Of a DNA stretch of 36,883 nucleotides, positions 1 through 9,600 are shown piece after piece. This DNA is from an uncultured Bacillota bacterium. Its GTDB lineage: Bacteria > Bacillota > Clostridia > Oscillospirales > Oscillospiraceae. The position numbers were made by a program, and so were the translations under genes. The stretch spans positions 1-36,883 of the forward strand of contig CAMTMZ010000026.1 of NCBI GenBank assembly GCA_947073765.1, in the 5' to 3' direction. The notes below the pieces were generated by a model that saw only the letters and a program-made list of their open reading frames with translations, did no database searches and was not told the origin of the DNA. Every line of letters starts with the position of its first letter. Position 1 is the stretch's first letter.

Positions 1-58
1 ACGCGATCCCCGGAAAAAAGTTTTTGCATTGTTTTTAACATACTTACCCCCCTGCCCT

Positions 59-1201
59 TCAGGATTTGGGAAGAAGCTTCAGGAACTCCCTCAGGCACTT
101 CCGCCATACCGTCCACTCATGATAGCCCGGACAGGTGTAGGCAGTGTACGGAATCCCTTTGTCCCGGAATTCCCCGAACTGCTCCTCCAACGCGGCCACG
201 ATCCGCTCCTCCTGCTCCCCGTACCCGAAGAACAGCAGCTTCACTCGCTCCCGGAAGGCCTCGGAATCTTCGAAGGCTTTCATGTAGTCTTCCTTTGCGT
301 ACCACCGTCTCTGGGGCGTGCCGCTGAAGATGCCGATATAGGGGAACATCCCCAGATGGTTCAAGGTGGTCATGATTGTCTGATAGCTGCCCATGGACAG
401 CCCCGCCATGGCCCGCTTTCCCGGCTCCACGGTATACTTCCCCTCGATATAGGGCATGCAGTCCTTCAGCAGCATGCTGTCGAAATCCCCTGCCAGGAAT
501 TCCTCCGGCTCCGGCCCCGGGCAGTACAGGCAGTTCAGGACAATGAGCAGCTTGGGGCACTCTCCCGCGGCAATCAGATTGTCCGCAATGAGATTGGCTT
601 TCCCCTGCCAGAGCCATCCGCTCTCGCTCTCTCCGCCGCCGTGCTGGAGATAGAGCACCGGATATTTCCTGTCCCCCTCCTGCCCGTATCCCGGAGGCGT
701 ATAGACATAGCAGACCCTGGTCCGCCCGGTGACGCTGCTGGGGAAGTATTCCAGGCGCACCTCCCCGTGGGGCACATCCTTCAGGAAATAGAAATCACCG
801 TCCCCCTCTTTTTCAAAGAAATTCACCGCCTTGTGCGCCCCATAGCCCACAGGGGCCTGGGGGTTTATCACGTTCATCCCATCACAAAAATACTCATGAT
901 AGTGAAATCCGGGGGGAATCCCGGGCACAGTGGCCCTGAAATACCCATTTTCATCCTTTTTCATGGGATGGTGTTCATTGGTCATGGCGCTGTTCCCGAA
1001 CCCTGCCACCTCCACAGACTTTGCCTCCGGGGCGTAGAAGCAGAAGGTCACGTCCCCGTTCTCCTCCACTCTCACCCCCGGTTCCTCCTCAAAATGCCTG
1101 GGGCCAATCCCTTCCGGCCCCTTGTGCAGCCGCATCTGCAGATACACCGGGTCAAAGAAGATTCCATGGCTCTCCAGCGCTTCGTTTCTATGGTTCTGCA
1201 T
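59..1201 (-). CDS. CE1-like alpha/beta-hydrolase esterase
   Basis: A cytoplasmic esterase of the enterochelin-esterase/feruloyl-esterase type (COG2382-like). Counting from the upstream ATG at 1213, residues 45-130 look like an N-terminal immunoglobulin-like E-set/CBM48-type domain (VTFCFYAPEAKSVEV). The alpha/beta hydrolase domain follows, with an HGGG oxyanion motif near 191, the nucleophile elbow GLSMG (Ser273) and a C-terminal catalytic His365 in GYHEW. No signal peptide is seen. There are two possible starts. The AGGAG box lies only 3 nt before the ATG at 1213 but 11 nt before the ATG at 1201, so I chose 1201; the difference is four residues. It is the last gene of a minus-strand operon with a carboxylesterase and a beta-helix protein, which suggests removal of acetyl or feruloyl esters from plant polysaccharide. 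The exact substrate cannot be read from the sequence. Confidence 0.8.
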   Translation of the reverse strand: MQNHRNEALESHGIFFDPVYLQMRLHKGPEGIGPRHFEEEPGVRVEENGDVTFCFYAPEAKSVEVAGFGNSAMTNEHHPMKKDENGYFRATVPGIPPGFHYHEYFCDGMNVINPQAPVGYGAHKAVNFFEKEGDGDFYFLKDVPHGEVRLEYFPSSVTGRTRVCYVYTPPGYGQEGDRKYPVLYLQHGGGESESGWLWQGKANLIADNLIAAGECPKLLIVLNCLYCPGPEPEEFLAGDFDSMLLKDCMPYIEGKYTVEPGKRAMAGLSMGSYQTIMTTLNHLGMFPYIGIFSGTPQRRWYAKEDYMKAFEDSEAFRERVKLLFFGYGEQEERIVAALEEQFGEFRDKGIPYTAYTCPGYHEWTVWRKCLREFLKLLPKS

Positions 1202-1263
1202 GAATTCATGCACTCCTTTCCGTCAATGCCATATCCCGCATTCTCCCATCGCTTTCTCTGGCC

Positions 1264-2790
1264 TCAGCCCCTGCCGATCATGTCACCGATCTGCTCTATG
1301 ATAAGCCTTGTGAAATCCGATTCCTGATTCGTCTGCGCCACAGGGCCCTCCCCGGTGAAGAGCATCCGGGTCCGATGTTCCGGGGTGTAGCAGTCCCAGT
1401 AGGGCATATCGCTGCCGTCCGCGTCTTTTCCGTTGGGATTCCCCGTGGCGATGAAGTTGGCCCAGTAATTGCACATCTGCCTGGCCAGATCGTAATGCCT
1501 GCCCACGAAAGGCCTCCAGCATTTGGCCAGGGTCTCAAAGAAGAACCACAGATCCACGGAGTGGAAGGTGCCGGGATCGTCCCAGCCCGGGATGTCCGCC
1601 TGGAAGCTGTAATAATAGTTCTTCCGGGGCTTTGCGCCACCGGCGTTGGCCAGGAACTCGCTCCTCACCGTACAACTGATCCCGCTCACCGGGGCATAGC
1701 CCCTCTCCGTCTTCACCCGGGACTCGGGGCAGGCCAGGAACCGCTCTGCCCGCTCTCCCAGAAGCTCTCGGGCCATGCGCTCCAACTGCGCCTCATCGGC
1801 GGCCGGAATCTCATTGTGGAACTCGTCCCCTGTGTTCCCTGCCATCACCGCCACGTCCACGCACTCTCCCTTTGCGTACAGCACCAGGGGATCCCCCACG
1901 CAGAAGCGGTTGTCCAGCACCGTGAACATGGCCGGATGCTCTCTGGTGTACTCGTCGTAGCGGTCTCGGATGAATGCGGCGTCCAGCTTCCGGGCCTCCT
2001 CCAGGGTCTTCACCCCCAGGAAGTCGAAAAAGGCCGCCCCGTTACGCTCCGCGCTGTCCAGCTTCTCCGGATCTCCGATTCCCCCTTTCCTGTAGGGGCT
2101 GCGGATCATGGCGCTCATGATGATGGCTTTCTGGAACAGGCCCTCATTGTCCTTACAGGACATCTGACTCAGCACGCTGCCGCCGCCTGCGGACTGCCCC
2201 GCGATGGTGACATTGCCCGGATCGCCGCCAAAGGCCGCGATGTTGCGCGCCACCCATCTCAGCCCCGCCTGCTGGTCCAGGCTGCCGAAATTGGACGGCG
2301 CCTCCGGCTGCTGCGCGGTGAGGTCCGGATGGGCCAGATAGCCGAACACATTCACCCTGTAATTCACGGACACCACCACGATGCCCCTCCTGGCCAGGCG
2401 CTCCCCGTCGAACTCCATCTCCGCGGGATACCCGCACTGCAGCCCGCCTCCGAAGAACCACACCAGCACCGGGCGCTTCTCCTGCGCATCCTTCGCTCCG
2501 GTCCACACATTCAGGTACAGGCAGTCCTCGTCCATGTCGATCTGGGGATCCACATGCCATTCCCTGCAATAGATATCGGTTCCAAGGCCCGGAATGCTTT
2601 GCATGGAAATCGGCGCGAAACGATATGCCTCTCTGACGCCCTCCCAGTCCGCCGCGGGCTGCGGGGCGCGCCATCTGTTCTCCCCCACCGGAGGGGCCGC
2701 AAAGGGAATCCCCTTGAATGCCGTGATCCTGGGGTCCGCCGCCTCGATTCCGCGCACCATGCCGTTTTCTGTCTTTGCTGTTCTGATCAT
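1264..2790 (-). CDS. type B carboxylesterase
   Basis: A carboxylesterase/lipase of family PF00135, of normal length at 508 residues. The family signature EDCLYLNVW is at about 88-96, the oxyanion region FFGGG near 112-116, and the nucleophile elbow GQSAGG has Ser200. An acidic residue in GNTGDEF and a histidine in TFHSVDLWFF fit the remaining triad positions. No signal peptide is visible, so it probably acts on short esters inside the cell. The start is well supported: a GGAGG box sits about six nt before the ATG. It lies 50-80 nt from its neighbours on the same strand, consistent with one operon that works on esterified plant polysaccharides or their oligosaccharide products. Natural substrate unknown. 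Confidence 0.88.
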   Translation of the reverse strand: MIRTAKTENGMVRGIEAADPRITAFKGIPFAAPPVGENRWRAPQPAADWEGVREAYRFAPISMQSIPGLGTDIYCREWHVDPQIDMDEDCLYLNVWTGAKDAQEKRPVLVWFFGGGLQCGYPAEMEFDGERLARRGIVVVSVNYRVNVFGYLAHPDLTAQQPEAPSNFGSLDQQAGLRWVARNIAAFGGDPGNVTIAGQSAGGGSVLSQMSCKDNEGLFQKAIIMSAMIRSPYRKGGIGDPEKLDSAERNGAAFFDFLGVKTLEEARKLDAAFIRDRYDEYTREHPAMFTVLDNRFCVGDPLVLYAKGECVDVAVMAGNTGDEFHNEIPAADEAQLERMARELLGERAERFLACPESRVKTERGYAPVSGISCTVRSEFLANAGGAKPRKNYYYSFQADIPGWDDPGTFHSVDLWFFFETLAKCWRPFVGRHYDLARQMCNYWANFIATGNPNGKDADGSDMPYWDCYTPEHRTRMLFTGEGPVAQTNQESDFTRLIIEQIGDMIGRG

Positions 2791-2868
2791 CTATGCCTCC
2801 TTGCTCCTGTTCTGCTGCCCTGGGACACGCCGACTGCCAAGCTGCCGGGCCCCGGGCCGTCCATAGCT

Positions 2869-4626
2869 CTATTGTCTCTTCCTGGGGTCGATATGGTATA
2901 TCCCGCCCTCTTTCAGCTTCCGCAGCGGGCCCGGAACCACATAATCGCCCTCTCCGGCTTCTCCCAGGAAATCCTCCGCCCATAGGACCTGGCGGTCAAT
3001 CCGCGTCTTTTCCTCCAGGGCCCGGACTTCCAGTTTTCCCATATCCTCCACATGCTTTATGTGCTTCCTCCGCTCCAACTGCCCCGGCATGGCGAACATG
3101 GTCTCTCCCGCCTGCTTAAAGACAAGAGTGTAGTTTTGCGTATCCACCTGAATATCGAACCATCCCTCCTGTCCTGTCAGGTCGAATCCCTCAAATTCCT
3201 GCCAGGCCGGCAGATTCAGGCATACCTCCGGCTCCGGATAGAGCACCCGCAGATAGCCGCCCTTCAGCTTCACGTACAGATTGCCCTCCGAGGCATTGTC
3301 CCTGGTGGGGAATTTGATGGCTGCCTCCCCGCAGTCGTAGAAGATGTTCCCTGCCAGCACCGCGTCCCTGGAGGTTCCGCCCCGCTCCAGGCCGTGCATG
3401 CGGAAGCCCACCGGTTTGGCGAAATATCCCGCGCTCCTGCACTTCCCGATGAGATTGTTCACCACCCGCATGCGGTCCGTCCCCTCCCCGTACACGGCGT
3501 ATCCGTTGACGACATTGTCTTCAATCATTTTATACCACCCGGAGGAACCGGGCTCCGCCGGGACGGCATTCCTGTCGAACCTTCCCTCCACGTTCCAGAA
3601 GATATTGTGGTCAATCAGGTTCACGCCCTCCTTGGTGCACTCGATGAAGACCGCTTCCCTCTGCTCTATGCCGTCCAAAAACAGGTTCCTGGTAATCCGG
3701 TTGTTCTCATTGCCGCAGTCCAGCCAGATATGGTCCGCCCGGAAGGTGTCCCGGAAGATATTGCGGCGGAACAGGCCGTTTCTGCTGTTGTGGAGCTTCA
3801 TCCCTCCCGCTTCCCAAGAGAGCTCCATGCGCTGCCACCCGGTCCCCGCAATCAGGCAATCCTCCACCAGCATATTCTCCGCATGGAGCCCTGCGATGCC
3901 GCACACTCCCGCGTCCCGCACCGTGCATCTGCGAATCACGGTGCTGCCGATGATCTGCCCTTCCGTCCACTGATGATGCCAGCACTCGTTCCCCACGTCG
4001 ATTCCCACGGCATTGGACCAGTCGATTGTGCAGTCCTCTATGATCCAGTGATGCCCCCTGTGGCAGGACAGTGCCCCTCTCTGGGGCACGGGCGCTCCGG
4101 TGGCCGCGTGGGCGAAGGTGAGCCCCTTTACTCTGATGTAGGACAGGAATGGCTCCTGGGGCGCGAAGCACTGCTCCCTGGAGGTGAGCTCGATCACATG
4201 CTCCGCCGGATCTCCGTCCCCGGGAAGACGGAAATGGACAGTCTGGCCGTTGGCCTCCACCCAGTACGTCCCCTCCTCCCGGGCCATCTGGTGGTACAGG
4301 CTCACCTGTTTCAGGGGCCTTCCATCGCAGAACACCATCCCCCTTCGGTTCAGATAAGTGGTCATGTCAGTCTTGTCGTATTCCAGGAACAGCCTGTCGT
4401 GGAGAATGTTCACCGCGCAGAAAGGATTGTAGCCCCGGAACATATCCGGATCCAGCCTGTGCTGCCAGATCCGCATCCCGGTATTCACAAGCTCCCCGGG
4501 GAAGCCGCCGCTGCGCCAGCCTGTGCTCTTCTGAAAATCGAAGACCTGTTCCGACGCTTTGACGATCACTTCCCCGTCGCCGAAGGCCTCATAGCTGACC
4601 ATCTTCTCCGGGGACTGCATCCCCAT
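2869..4626 (-). CDS. right-handed parallel beta-helix protein, N-terminus truncated
   Basis: The body is a parallel beta-helix, with many short turns such as GLHAENMLVEDCLIAG, NGLFRRNIFRDTFRADHIW and NRITRNLFLDGI spread over about residues 140-460. Such proteins are often carbohydrate-active (pectate-lyase-like or GH141-like), but I cannot assign a family. The readable homology begins at SPEKMVSYEAFGDGEV. In this kind of protein that segment is normally preceded by several tens of residues of N-terminal strand and signal region, which are missing here. The called ATG at 4626 lies in DNA that belongs to pgeF on the other strand, so it is not a native start, and no native promoter or ribosome site precedes it. 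It heads a minus-strand operon with two esterases. Confidence 0.7.
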   Translation of the reverse strand: MGMQSPEKMVSYEAFGDGEVIVKASEQVFDFQKSTGWRSGGFPGELVNTGMRIWQHRLDPDMFRGYNPFCAVNILHDRLFLEYDKTDMTTYLNRRGMVFCDGRPLKQVSLYHQMAREEGTYWVEANGQTVHFRLPGDGDPAEHVIELTSREQCFAPQEPFLSYIRVKGLTFAHAATGAPVPQRGALSCHRGHHWIIEDCTIDWSNAVGIDVGNECWHHQWTEGQIIGSTVIRRCTVRDAGVCGIAGLHAENMLVEDCLIAGTGWQRMELSWEAGGMKLHNSRNGLFRRNIFRDTFRADHIWLDCGNENNRITRNLFLDGIEQREAVFIECTKEGVNLIDHNIFWNVEGRFDRNAVPAEPGSSGWYKMIEDNVVNGYAVYGEGTDRMRVVNNLIGKCRSAGYFAKPVGFRMHGLERGGTSRDAVLAGNIFYDCGEAAIKFPTRDNASEGNLYVKLKGGYLRVLYPEPEVCLNLPAWQEFEGFDLTGQEGWFDIQVDTQNYTLVFKQAGETMFAMPGQLERRKHIKHVEDMGKLEVRALEEKTRIDRQVLWAEDFLGEAGEGDYVVPGPLRKLKEGGIYHIDPRKRQ

Positions 4627-5059
4627 CCTGTTCTACGACCCGGTGCGCCGGGTGATCGCCGCCGTCCACGCGGGCTGGCGGGGGACCGCCATCGGCGCGG
4701 CGGCCCGGGGGGTGGAGGCCATGGTCCGGGACTACGGCTGTCAGGCCAAAAATATCCTGGCCGCCATCGGTCCGGGTATCGGCCCCTGCTGCTTTGAGAC
4801 CCACAGCGACGTCCCCGACGGCCTGCGCGCCGGGCTGGGCCGGGCCGCCGAGCCCTTTATCCGCCCCCTGGCAAAGGAGGGCAAATTCTCCGTGGATTTG
4901 AAAGGGGCCAACGCCCAGCTGCTGGAGCGCTCCGGCTTAAAACGGGAGCACATCGCAATTTGCTCCGCCTGCACCGCCTGCCAGCCGGACGAGTTCTGGT
5001 CCCACCGCGTCATGGGAAACGCCCGGGGCAGCATGGCGGCCATGATTCAACTGCTGTAA
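4595..5059 (+). CDS. pgeF: 3' part of pgeF (YfiH/laccase-domain protein), broken 5' end
   Basis: C-terminal half of the multicopper polyphenol-oxidase (laccase)-like family, known as peptidoglycan-editing factor PgeF/YfiH, a purine-nucleoside-active cytoplasmic enzyme. The frame is open from 4595, just after an in-frame TAG at 4592, and reads SGDCIPILFYDPVRRVIAAVHAGWRGT. The later motifs IGPGIGPCCFE and CTACQPDEFWSHR are also typical. Full proteins are about 250-280 residues; only about 150 remain. The zinc-site Cys (SGDC) and second His (AAVHAGW) are present, while the first His, from the missing half, is absent. A GTG at 4643 could start a shorter protein but would lose the Cys. The other end of the break lies in the divergent beta-helix gene. 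The solute-binding lipoprotein gene starts 13 nt downstream. Confidence 0.85.
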   Translation: MTIFSGDCIPILFYDPVRRVIAAVHAGWRGTAIGAAARGVEAMVRDYGCQAKNILAAIGPGIGPCCFETHSDVPDGLRAGLGRAAEPFIRPLAKEGKFSVDLKGANAQLLERSGLKREHIAICSACTACQPDEFWSHRVMGNARGSMAAMIQLL

Positions 5060-5072
5060 CGAGGAAACCTGA

Positions 5073-6596
5073 ATGAAAAAACTGCTTGCGGTCCTGTTGG
5101 CCGCCCTGCTGCTTCCCCTGTCCGCCTGCGGTGGAGCGCCCCCCGCTTCCGTCTCCAGCCCCTCCCCCGTCTCTTCCACGGACAGCAGTCATGAGGAGGT
5201 TCCGCCCCCCAGGGCGGCCCCTCTGACTCTGGCCGTTTATCCGGAGTTCAGCCTCCATCCCGTGCTGGCGGGCAACAGGGTCAATCTGACGCTGGCCCCC
5301 CTGCTCTATGAGGGGCTGTTCACGGTGGACGACTCCTTTCAGGCCCAGCCTCTGCTGTGCCAGAGCTATACCGTAAGTGAGGACAAGCTGTCATGGACCC
5401 TTACCCTGCGGGCCGGAATCACCTTTTCTGACGGCACCCCCCTCACCGGCCAGGAGGCGGCCGACGCCCTGAACCTGGCCAGGGCCCCTGGCAGCCGCTA
5501 CAAGGCGCGTCTGTCTGACGTGGCCTCCATTGCTGTGACAGAGGAGCGCTCTGATCAGCTGGTGATTTCCCTTCGCCGGCCCAACGGCTCCCTGCCCCTG
5601 CTGCTGGATATCCCCATTGCCCTGGGGCAGGAGGACCACCCTGCCGGCACCGGGCCCTATGTGCTGTCCGGAGCGGAAGGCGCCCTCTCCCTTGTCCCCA
5701 GAGATGGCTGGTGGCAGACGGACAGAGCGCTGCCTGTCCAGTCCATTCCTCTGCGGGCCGTGGACGGGAGCGACGAGCTTATCTACGCCTTTGACGCGGG
5801 AGAGATCTCTCTGGTGGACGTAGATCTTACCGCCACCAACGCCACCGGCTACGGCGGCAATTACCAGACCTGGGACTACCCCACCACCGACTTTCTTTAC
5901 CTGGGCTTTAATACCCGGAAGGGGGTATTTCGCTCGGCTGAGGCCCGCCGGGCAGCATGGCTGGCAGTGGACCGGGACACCATCGCCTCCACCATCTACG
6001 CCAACCACGCCATCTCCACCCTGCTCCCTGTCCATCCCGCCGGGGAGCTGTACCGGCCGGTGGAATCTCCTCTCACCTACAACCCGGAGGAGCTCTCCGG
6101 TCAGGTAGACCTGCTGCGTCTGAGGGGCAGCGCGCTGGTGTTTCTGGTGAACAGTGAGAACGTGGCCAAAACCTCCGCCGCCCAGCTTATCGCCTATCAG
6201 CTGGAGGCGGCCGGCTTTGCTGTGGAGCTGAAGCAGCTGCCCTTTGAGCACTTTACCGCCGCTCTGACCTCGGGAGAGTTTGACCTTTTTTTGGGCGAGA
6301 CAGCGTTTACCGCCGACTTTGATCTCGCCCCCCTGCTGTCCTCCGCCGGCGCGCTCAACTACGGCGGCTGGACGGACGAGACCGCCGACGCTCTGCTTGC
6401 TGCCATGCGTCTGGCCGCCCCCGGAGAAAAGGGCGTCCCCGCCGGAGAGCTCTTTTCCCTGTTGAGCGAACAGGCCCCTATTGTGCCCATTCTGTTCAAA
6501 AACGGTTCCGTACTCACCCAATGGGGACAGCTGTCCGGGTTGAACCCGGCGCGTGGCAACGTGTTTTATCAGTTGGATAACTGGACGGTGTCGTAA
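5073..6596 (+). CDS. ABC transporter substrate-binding lipoprotein (SBP family 5, peptide/nickel type)
   Basis: A 507-residue extracellular solute-binding protein. A positively charged start, a hydrophobic stretch and the lipobox LSAC place the lipidated cysteine at residue 19, followed by a Ser/Pro-rich linker to about residue 50. The mature part has features of SBP_bac_5: LAPLLYEGLFTVDD, LTLRAGITFSDGTPLTGQEAADAL and a late PIVPILFKNGS. It should capture oligopeptides or similar ligands for an ABC importer. No permease or ATPase gene is adjacent, so it is either an orphan receptor or works with a transporter elsewhere. A GAGGAAA ribosome site precedes the ATG. It sits 13 nt after pgeF and was probably co-transcribed with it before the break. 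Confidence 0.88.
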   Translation: MKKLLAVLLAALLLPLSACGGAPPASVSSPSPVSSTDSSHEEVPPPRAAPLTLAVYPEFSLHPVLAGNRVNLTLAPLLYEGLFTVDDSFQAQPLLCQSYTVSEDKLSWTLTLRAGITFSDGTPLTGQEAADALNLARAPGSRYKARLSDVASIAVTEERSDQLVISLRRPNGSLPLLLDIPIALGQEDHPAGTGPYVLSGAEGALSLVPRDGWWQTDRALPVQSIPLRAVDGSDELIYAFDAGEISLVDVDLTATNATGYGGNYQTWDYPTTDFLYLGFNTRKGVFRSAEARRAAWLAVDRDTIASTIYANHAISTLLPVHPAGELYRPVESPLTYNPEELSGQVDLLRLRGSALVFLVNSENVAKTSAAQLIAYQLEAAGFAVELKQLPFEHFTAALTSGEFDLFLGETAFTADFDLAPLLSSAGALNYGGWTDETADALLAAMRLAAPGEKGVPAGELFSLLSEQAPIVPILFKNGSVLTQWGQLSGLNPARGNVFYQLDNWTVS

Positions 6597-6677
6597 GACG
6601 CGGTCTTTATCCCGCCGGCCCCATACAGCGCCGCCCTTACAGACGACACACATATAAAAGACGGAGGAGAGAAAACC

Positions 6678-9600
6678 ATGAGTGTTTACCGCTGTTATTC
6701 CAAAAAGAAAGAGGGCTTCGATGTAGAGGCCCAGGGTCTGTGCAGGCAGCTGCGGGAGCAGCTGGGGATCGGCACCCTTCATTCGGTGGATATCCTCAAC
6801 CGGTACGACGTGGAGCAGATCGACCGGGAGGTCTACGAGCGGGCCAAGGACATCGTCTTCTCCGAGCCCCAGGTGGATGTGGTGTACGACGAGGACTATC
6901 CCATGCCCCGGATGGCGGGGGCCTTCTTCGCCGTGGAGGCCCTGCCGGGACAGTTCGATCAGCGGGCGGACTCCGCCGCCCAGTGCATCCAGCTCATGGC
7001 CGGGGTGGAGCGCCCCCTCGTCGCCTACGCCAAGATGTACCTGCTGTGGGGCGGGCTGTCCCAGGAGGACCTGGACAAGATCAAGGCTTTCCTCATCAAC
7101 CCGGTGGAGAGCCGGGAGGCCTCCCTGGAAAAGCCCGAGACCCTGGTGCGGGAGCACGCCGCCCCCGACCATGTGGACACGGTGGAGGGCTTTACCGCCA
7201 TGGACGGAGGGGCCCTGTCCGCCCTGCTGGACTCCCTGGGACTGGCCATGGACCTGGACGACCTGAAGTTCCTCCAGGCCTACTTCCGGGACGAGGAGAA
7301 GCGGGACCCCACCATCACCGAGGTGCGAGTTGTGGACACCTACTGGTCCGACCACTGCCGCCACACCACCTTCTCCACCCACCTGGACGAAATTCAGATC
7401 GACGACCCCGCCGTGAAAGCCGCCTATGACCGGTACCTGGCCGCCCGGGTGGAGGTCTACGGGGAGGAAACTGCGACCAAGCGGCCCCAGACCTTAATGG
7501 ACATCGCCACCATCGGTACCAAGGTGCTGAAAAAGCGGGGGCTCCTCCCCGAGCTGGATGAGAGCGAGGAGATCAACGCCTGCTCCATCCATGTTCCCGC
7601 CCAGGTGGACGGCGAGAAGCAGGACTGGCTGCTCATGTTCAAAAATGAGACCCACAACCACCCCACTGAGATCGAGCCCTTCGGCGGCGCCGCCACCTGT
7701 ATCGGCGGCTGCATCCGAGACCCCCTGTCCGGCCGGGTGTATGTCCACCAGGCCATGCGGTTCACCGGGGCGGGGGATCCCCGTGTCCCCTTTGACCAGA
7801 CGCTGGAGGGCAAGCTGCCCCAGCGCAAGCTGTGCCAGACGGCGGCGGCGGGCTACTCCTCCTACGGCAACCAGATCGGCCTGGCCACCGGCCACGTGGC
7901 CGAGGTGTACCACGAGGGCTACATCGCCAAGCGGCTGGAGTGCGGCGCGGTGGTGGGCGCGGCCCCGGCTGAAAACGTCCGCCGGGAGCGGCCCGCCCCC
8001 GGGGACGTGGTCATCCTGCTGGGCGGACGTACCGGCCGGGACGGCATCGGCGGGGCTACCGGCTCCTCCAAGAGCCACAACAAAAAGTCCCTGACCACCA
8101 TGGCCTCTGAGGTCCAGAAGGGCAACGCCCCCGAGGAGCGGAAGATTCAGCGGCTGTTCCGGGATGGGAATGTCACCCGGCTCATCAAGCGGTGCAACGA
8201 CTTCGGCGCCGGCGGCGTGTCGGTGGCCATCGGCGAGCTGGCCGACGGCCTGGAGATCGACCTGGACGCGGTGCGCAAGAAGTACGACGGCCTGGACGGC
8301 ACCGAGCTGGCCATCTCCGAGAGCCAGGAGCGGATGGCGGTGGTGGTCGCCCCGGAGGATGAAAAGGCCTTCATCGCCGCCGCCCAGCGGGAAAACCTGG
8401 AGGCCTATCGGGTGGCTGTGGTCACCGAGCGCCCCCGGATGGTGATGCGCTGGAAGGGCCAGACCATCGCCAACCTGTCCCGGGCGTTTCTGAACACCAA
8501 CGGCGCGGTGAAGCACGCCGGTATCTCCGTCGCCGCCAACAGCTGCGGGGGACGCGAGGTCCCCGCCAGCTTGAAGGAGATGGCCTCCAGCCTGAGGTCC
8601 GCCTCCCGCCGGGGGCTGGTGGAGCGGTTTGACGGCTCCATCGGGGCCGGCTCCGTCCTCATGCCCTTTGGCGGCAAGTACCAGGCCACCCCCGCTCAGG
8701 CTATGGCGGCGCTGTTGCCCGTCCTGCCCGGTCAGGAGACCGACCAGGCCAGCGTCATGGCCTGGGGCTGCGATCCGGATCAGCTGTCCGGCAACCCCTA
8801 TCAGGGGGCTTACGAGGCCGTAACCGTCTCCATTGCCAAGCTGGTGGCCGCCGGCGCGGACTACAAAAATGTCTATCTCACCCTGCAGGAGTTTTTCGAG
8901 AAGCTGCGGGACGAGCCTATCCGCTGGGGCAAGCCCGCCGCCGCCCTCCTGGGCGCGCTGGATGCCCAGCTGGACTACGCCGCCGCCGCCATCGGCGGCA
9001 AGGACTCCATGTCCGGTTCCTTCCTGGACAAGGACGTGCCCCCTACGCTGATTTCCTTCGCCGTCGCCCCCATCAAGGCCGGGGAAATCATCACCCCCGA
9101 GTTCAAAGCGGCGGGGCACCCCGTCTACTGCTTCGTCCCCGGTGAGGACGGCGCTGAGGCATTAAAAGAGGCCTGGGAGCAGTTCCACAGCCTGTGTCAG
9201 GCGGGGAAGGTGAAGGCCGCCTGGGCCGTGGAAAACAGCCTGGCGGAAGCTGTCATGAAGATGTCCTTCGGCAACCGCATCGGTTTCCAGGCCGGTGTGG
9301 ACAACACCGCCTGGTATCTGTCCAAGTCCGGCTTCATTGTGGCGGAGCTGTCCGAGGAGACAGACCTGTCCCACGCCCATCGCGTCGGCGAGACCACCGA
9401 GGTCCCCTTTATCGCCCTGCCCAGCGAGGCTGTGTCCATCGACGAGCTGCTTGCCCTCAATGAGGGGGTGCTGGAGGAGGTCTACCCCACCAGGGCGGGC
9501 ACATCTGAGGCTGTGCAGACCATCTCCTGGGAGGGTCGCTCCCCGGCCGTCTGCAGGCATAAAGTTGCCCACCCCAAGGCGGTGATTCCCGTCTTCCCCG

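Noticed and set aside
1375-4797. Long plus-strand open frames (1375-2985 and 3052-4797) opposite the esterase and beta-helix genes
   Set aside because: They are antisense to genes with clear motifs, are rich in Pro, His and Arg as expected for GC-rich shadows, and have no domains or ribosome sites.
5391-7382. 663-codon minus-strand open frame across the lipoprotein and purL
   Set aside because: It crosses two well-supported plus-strand genes and is a low-complexity Gly/Val/His-rich shadow of GC-rich codons.
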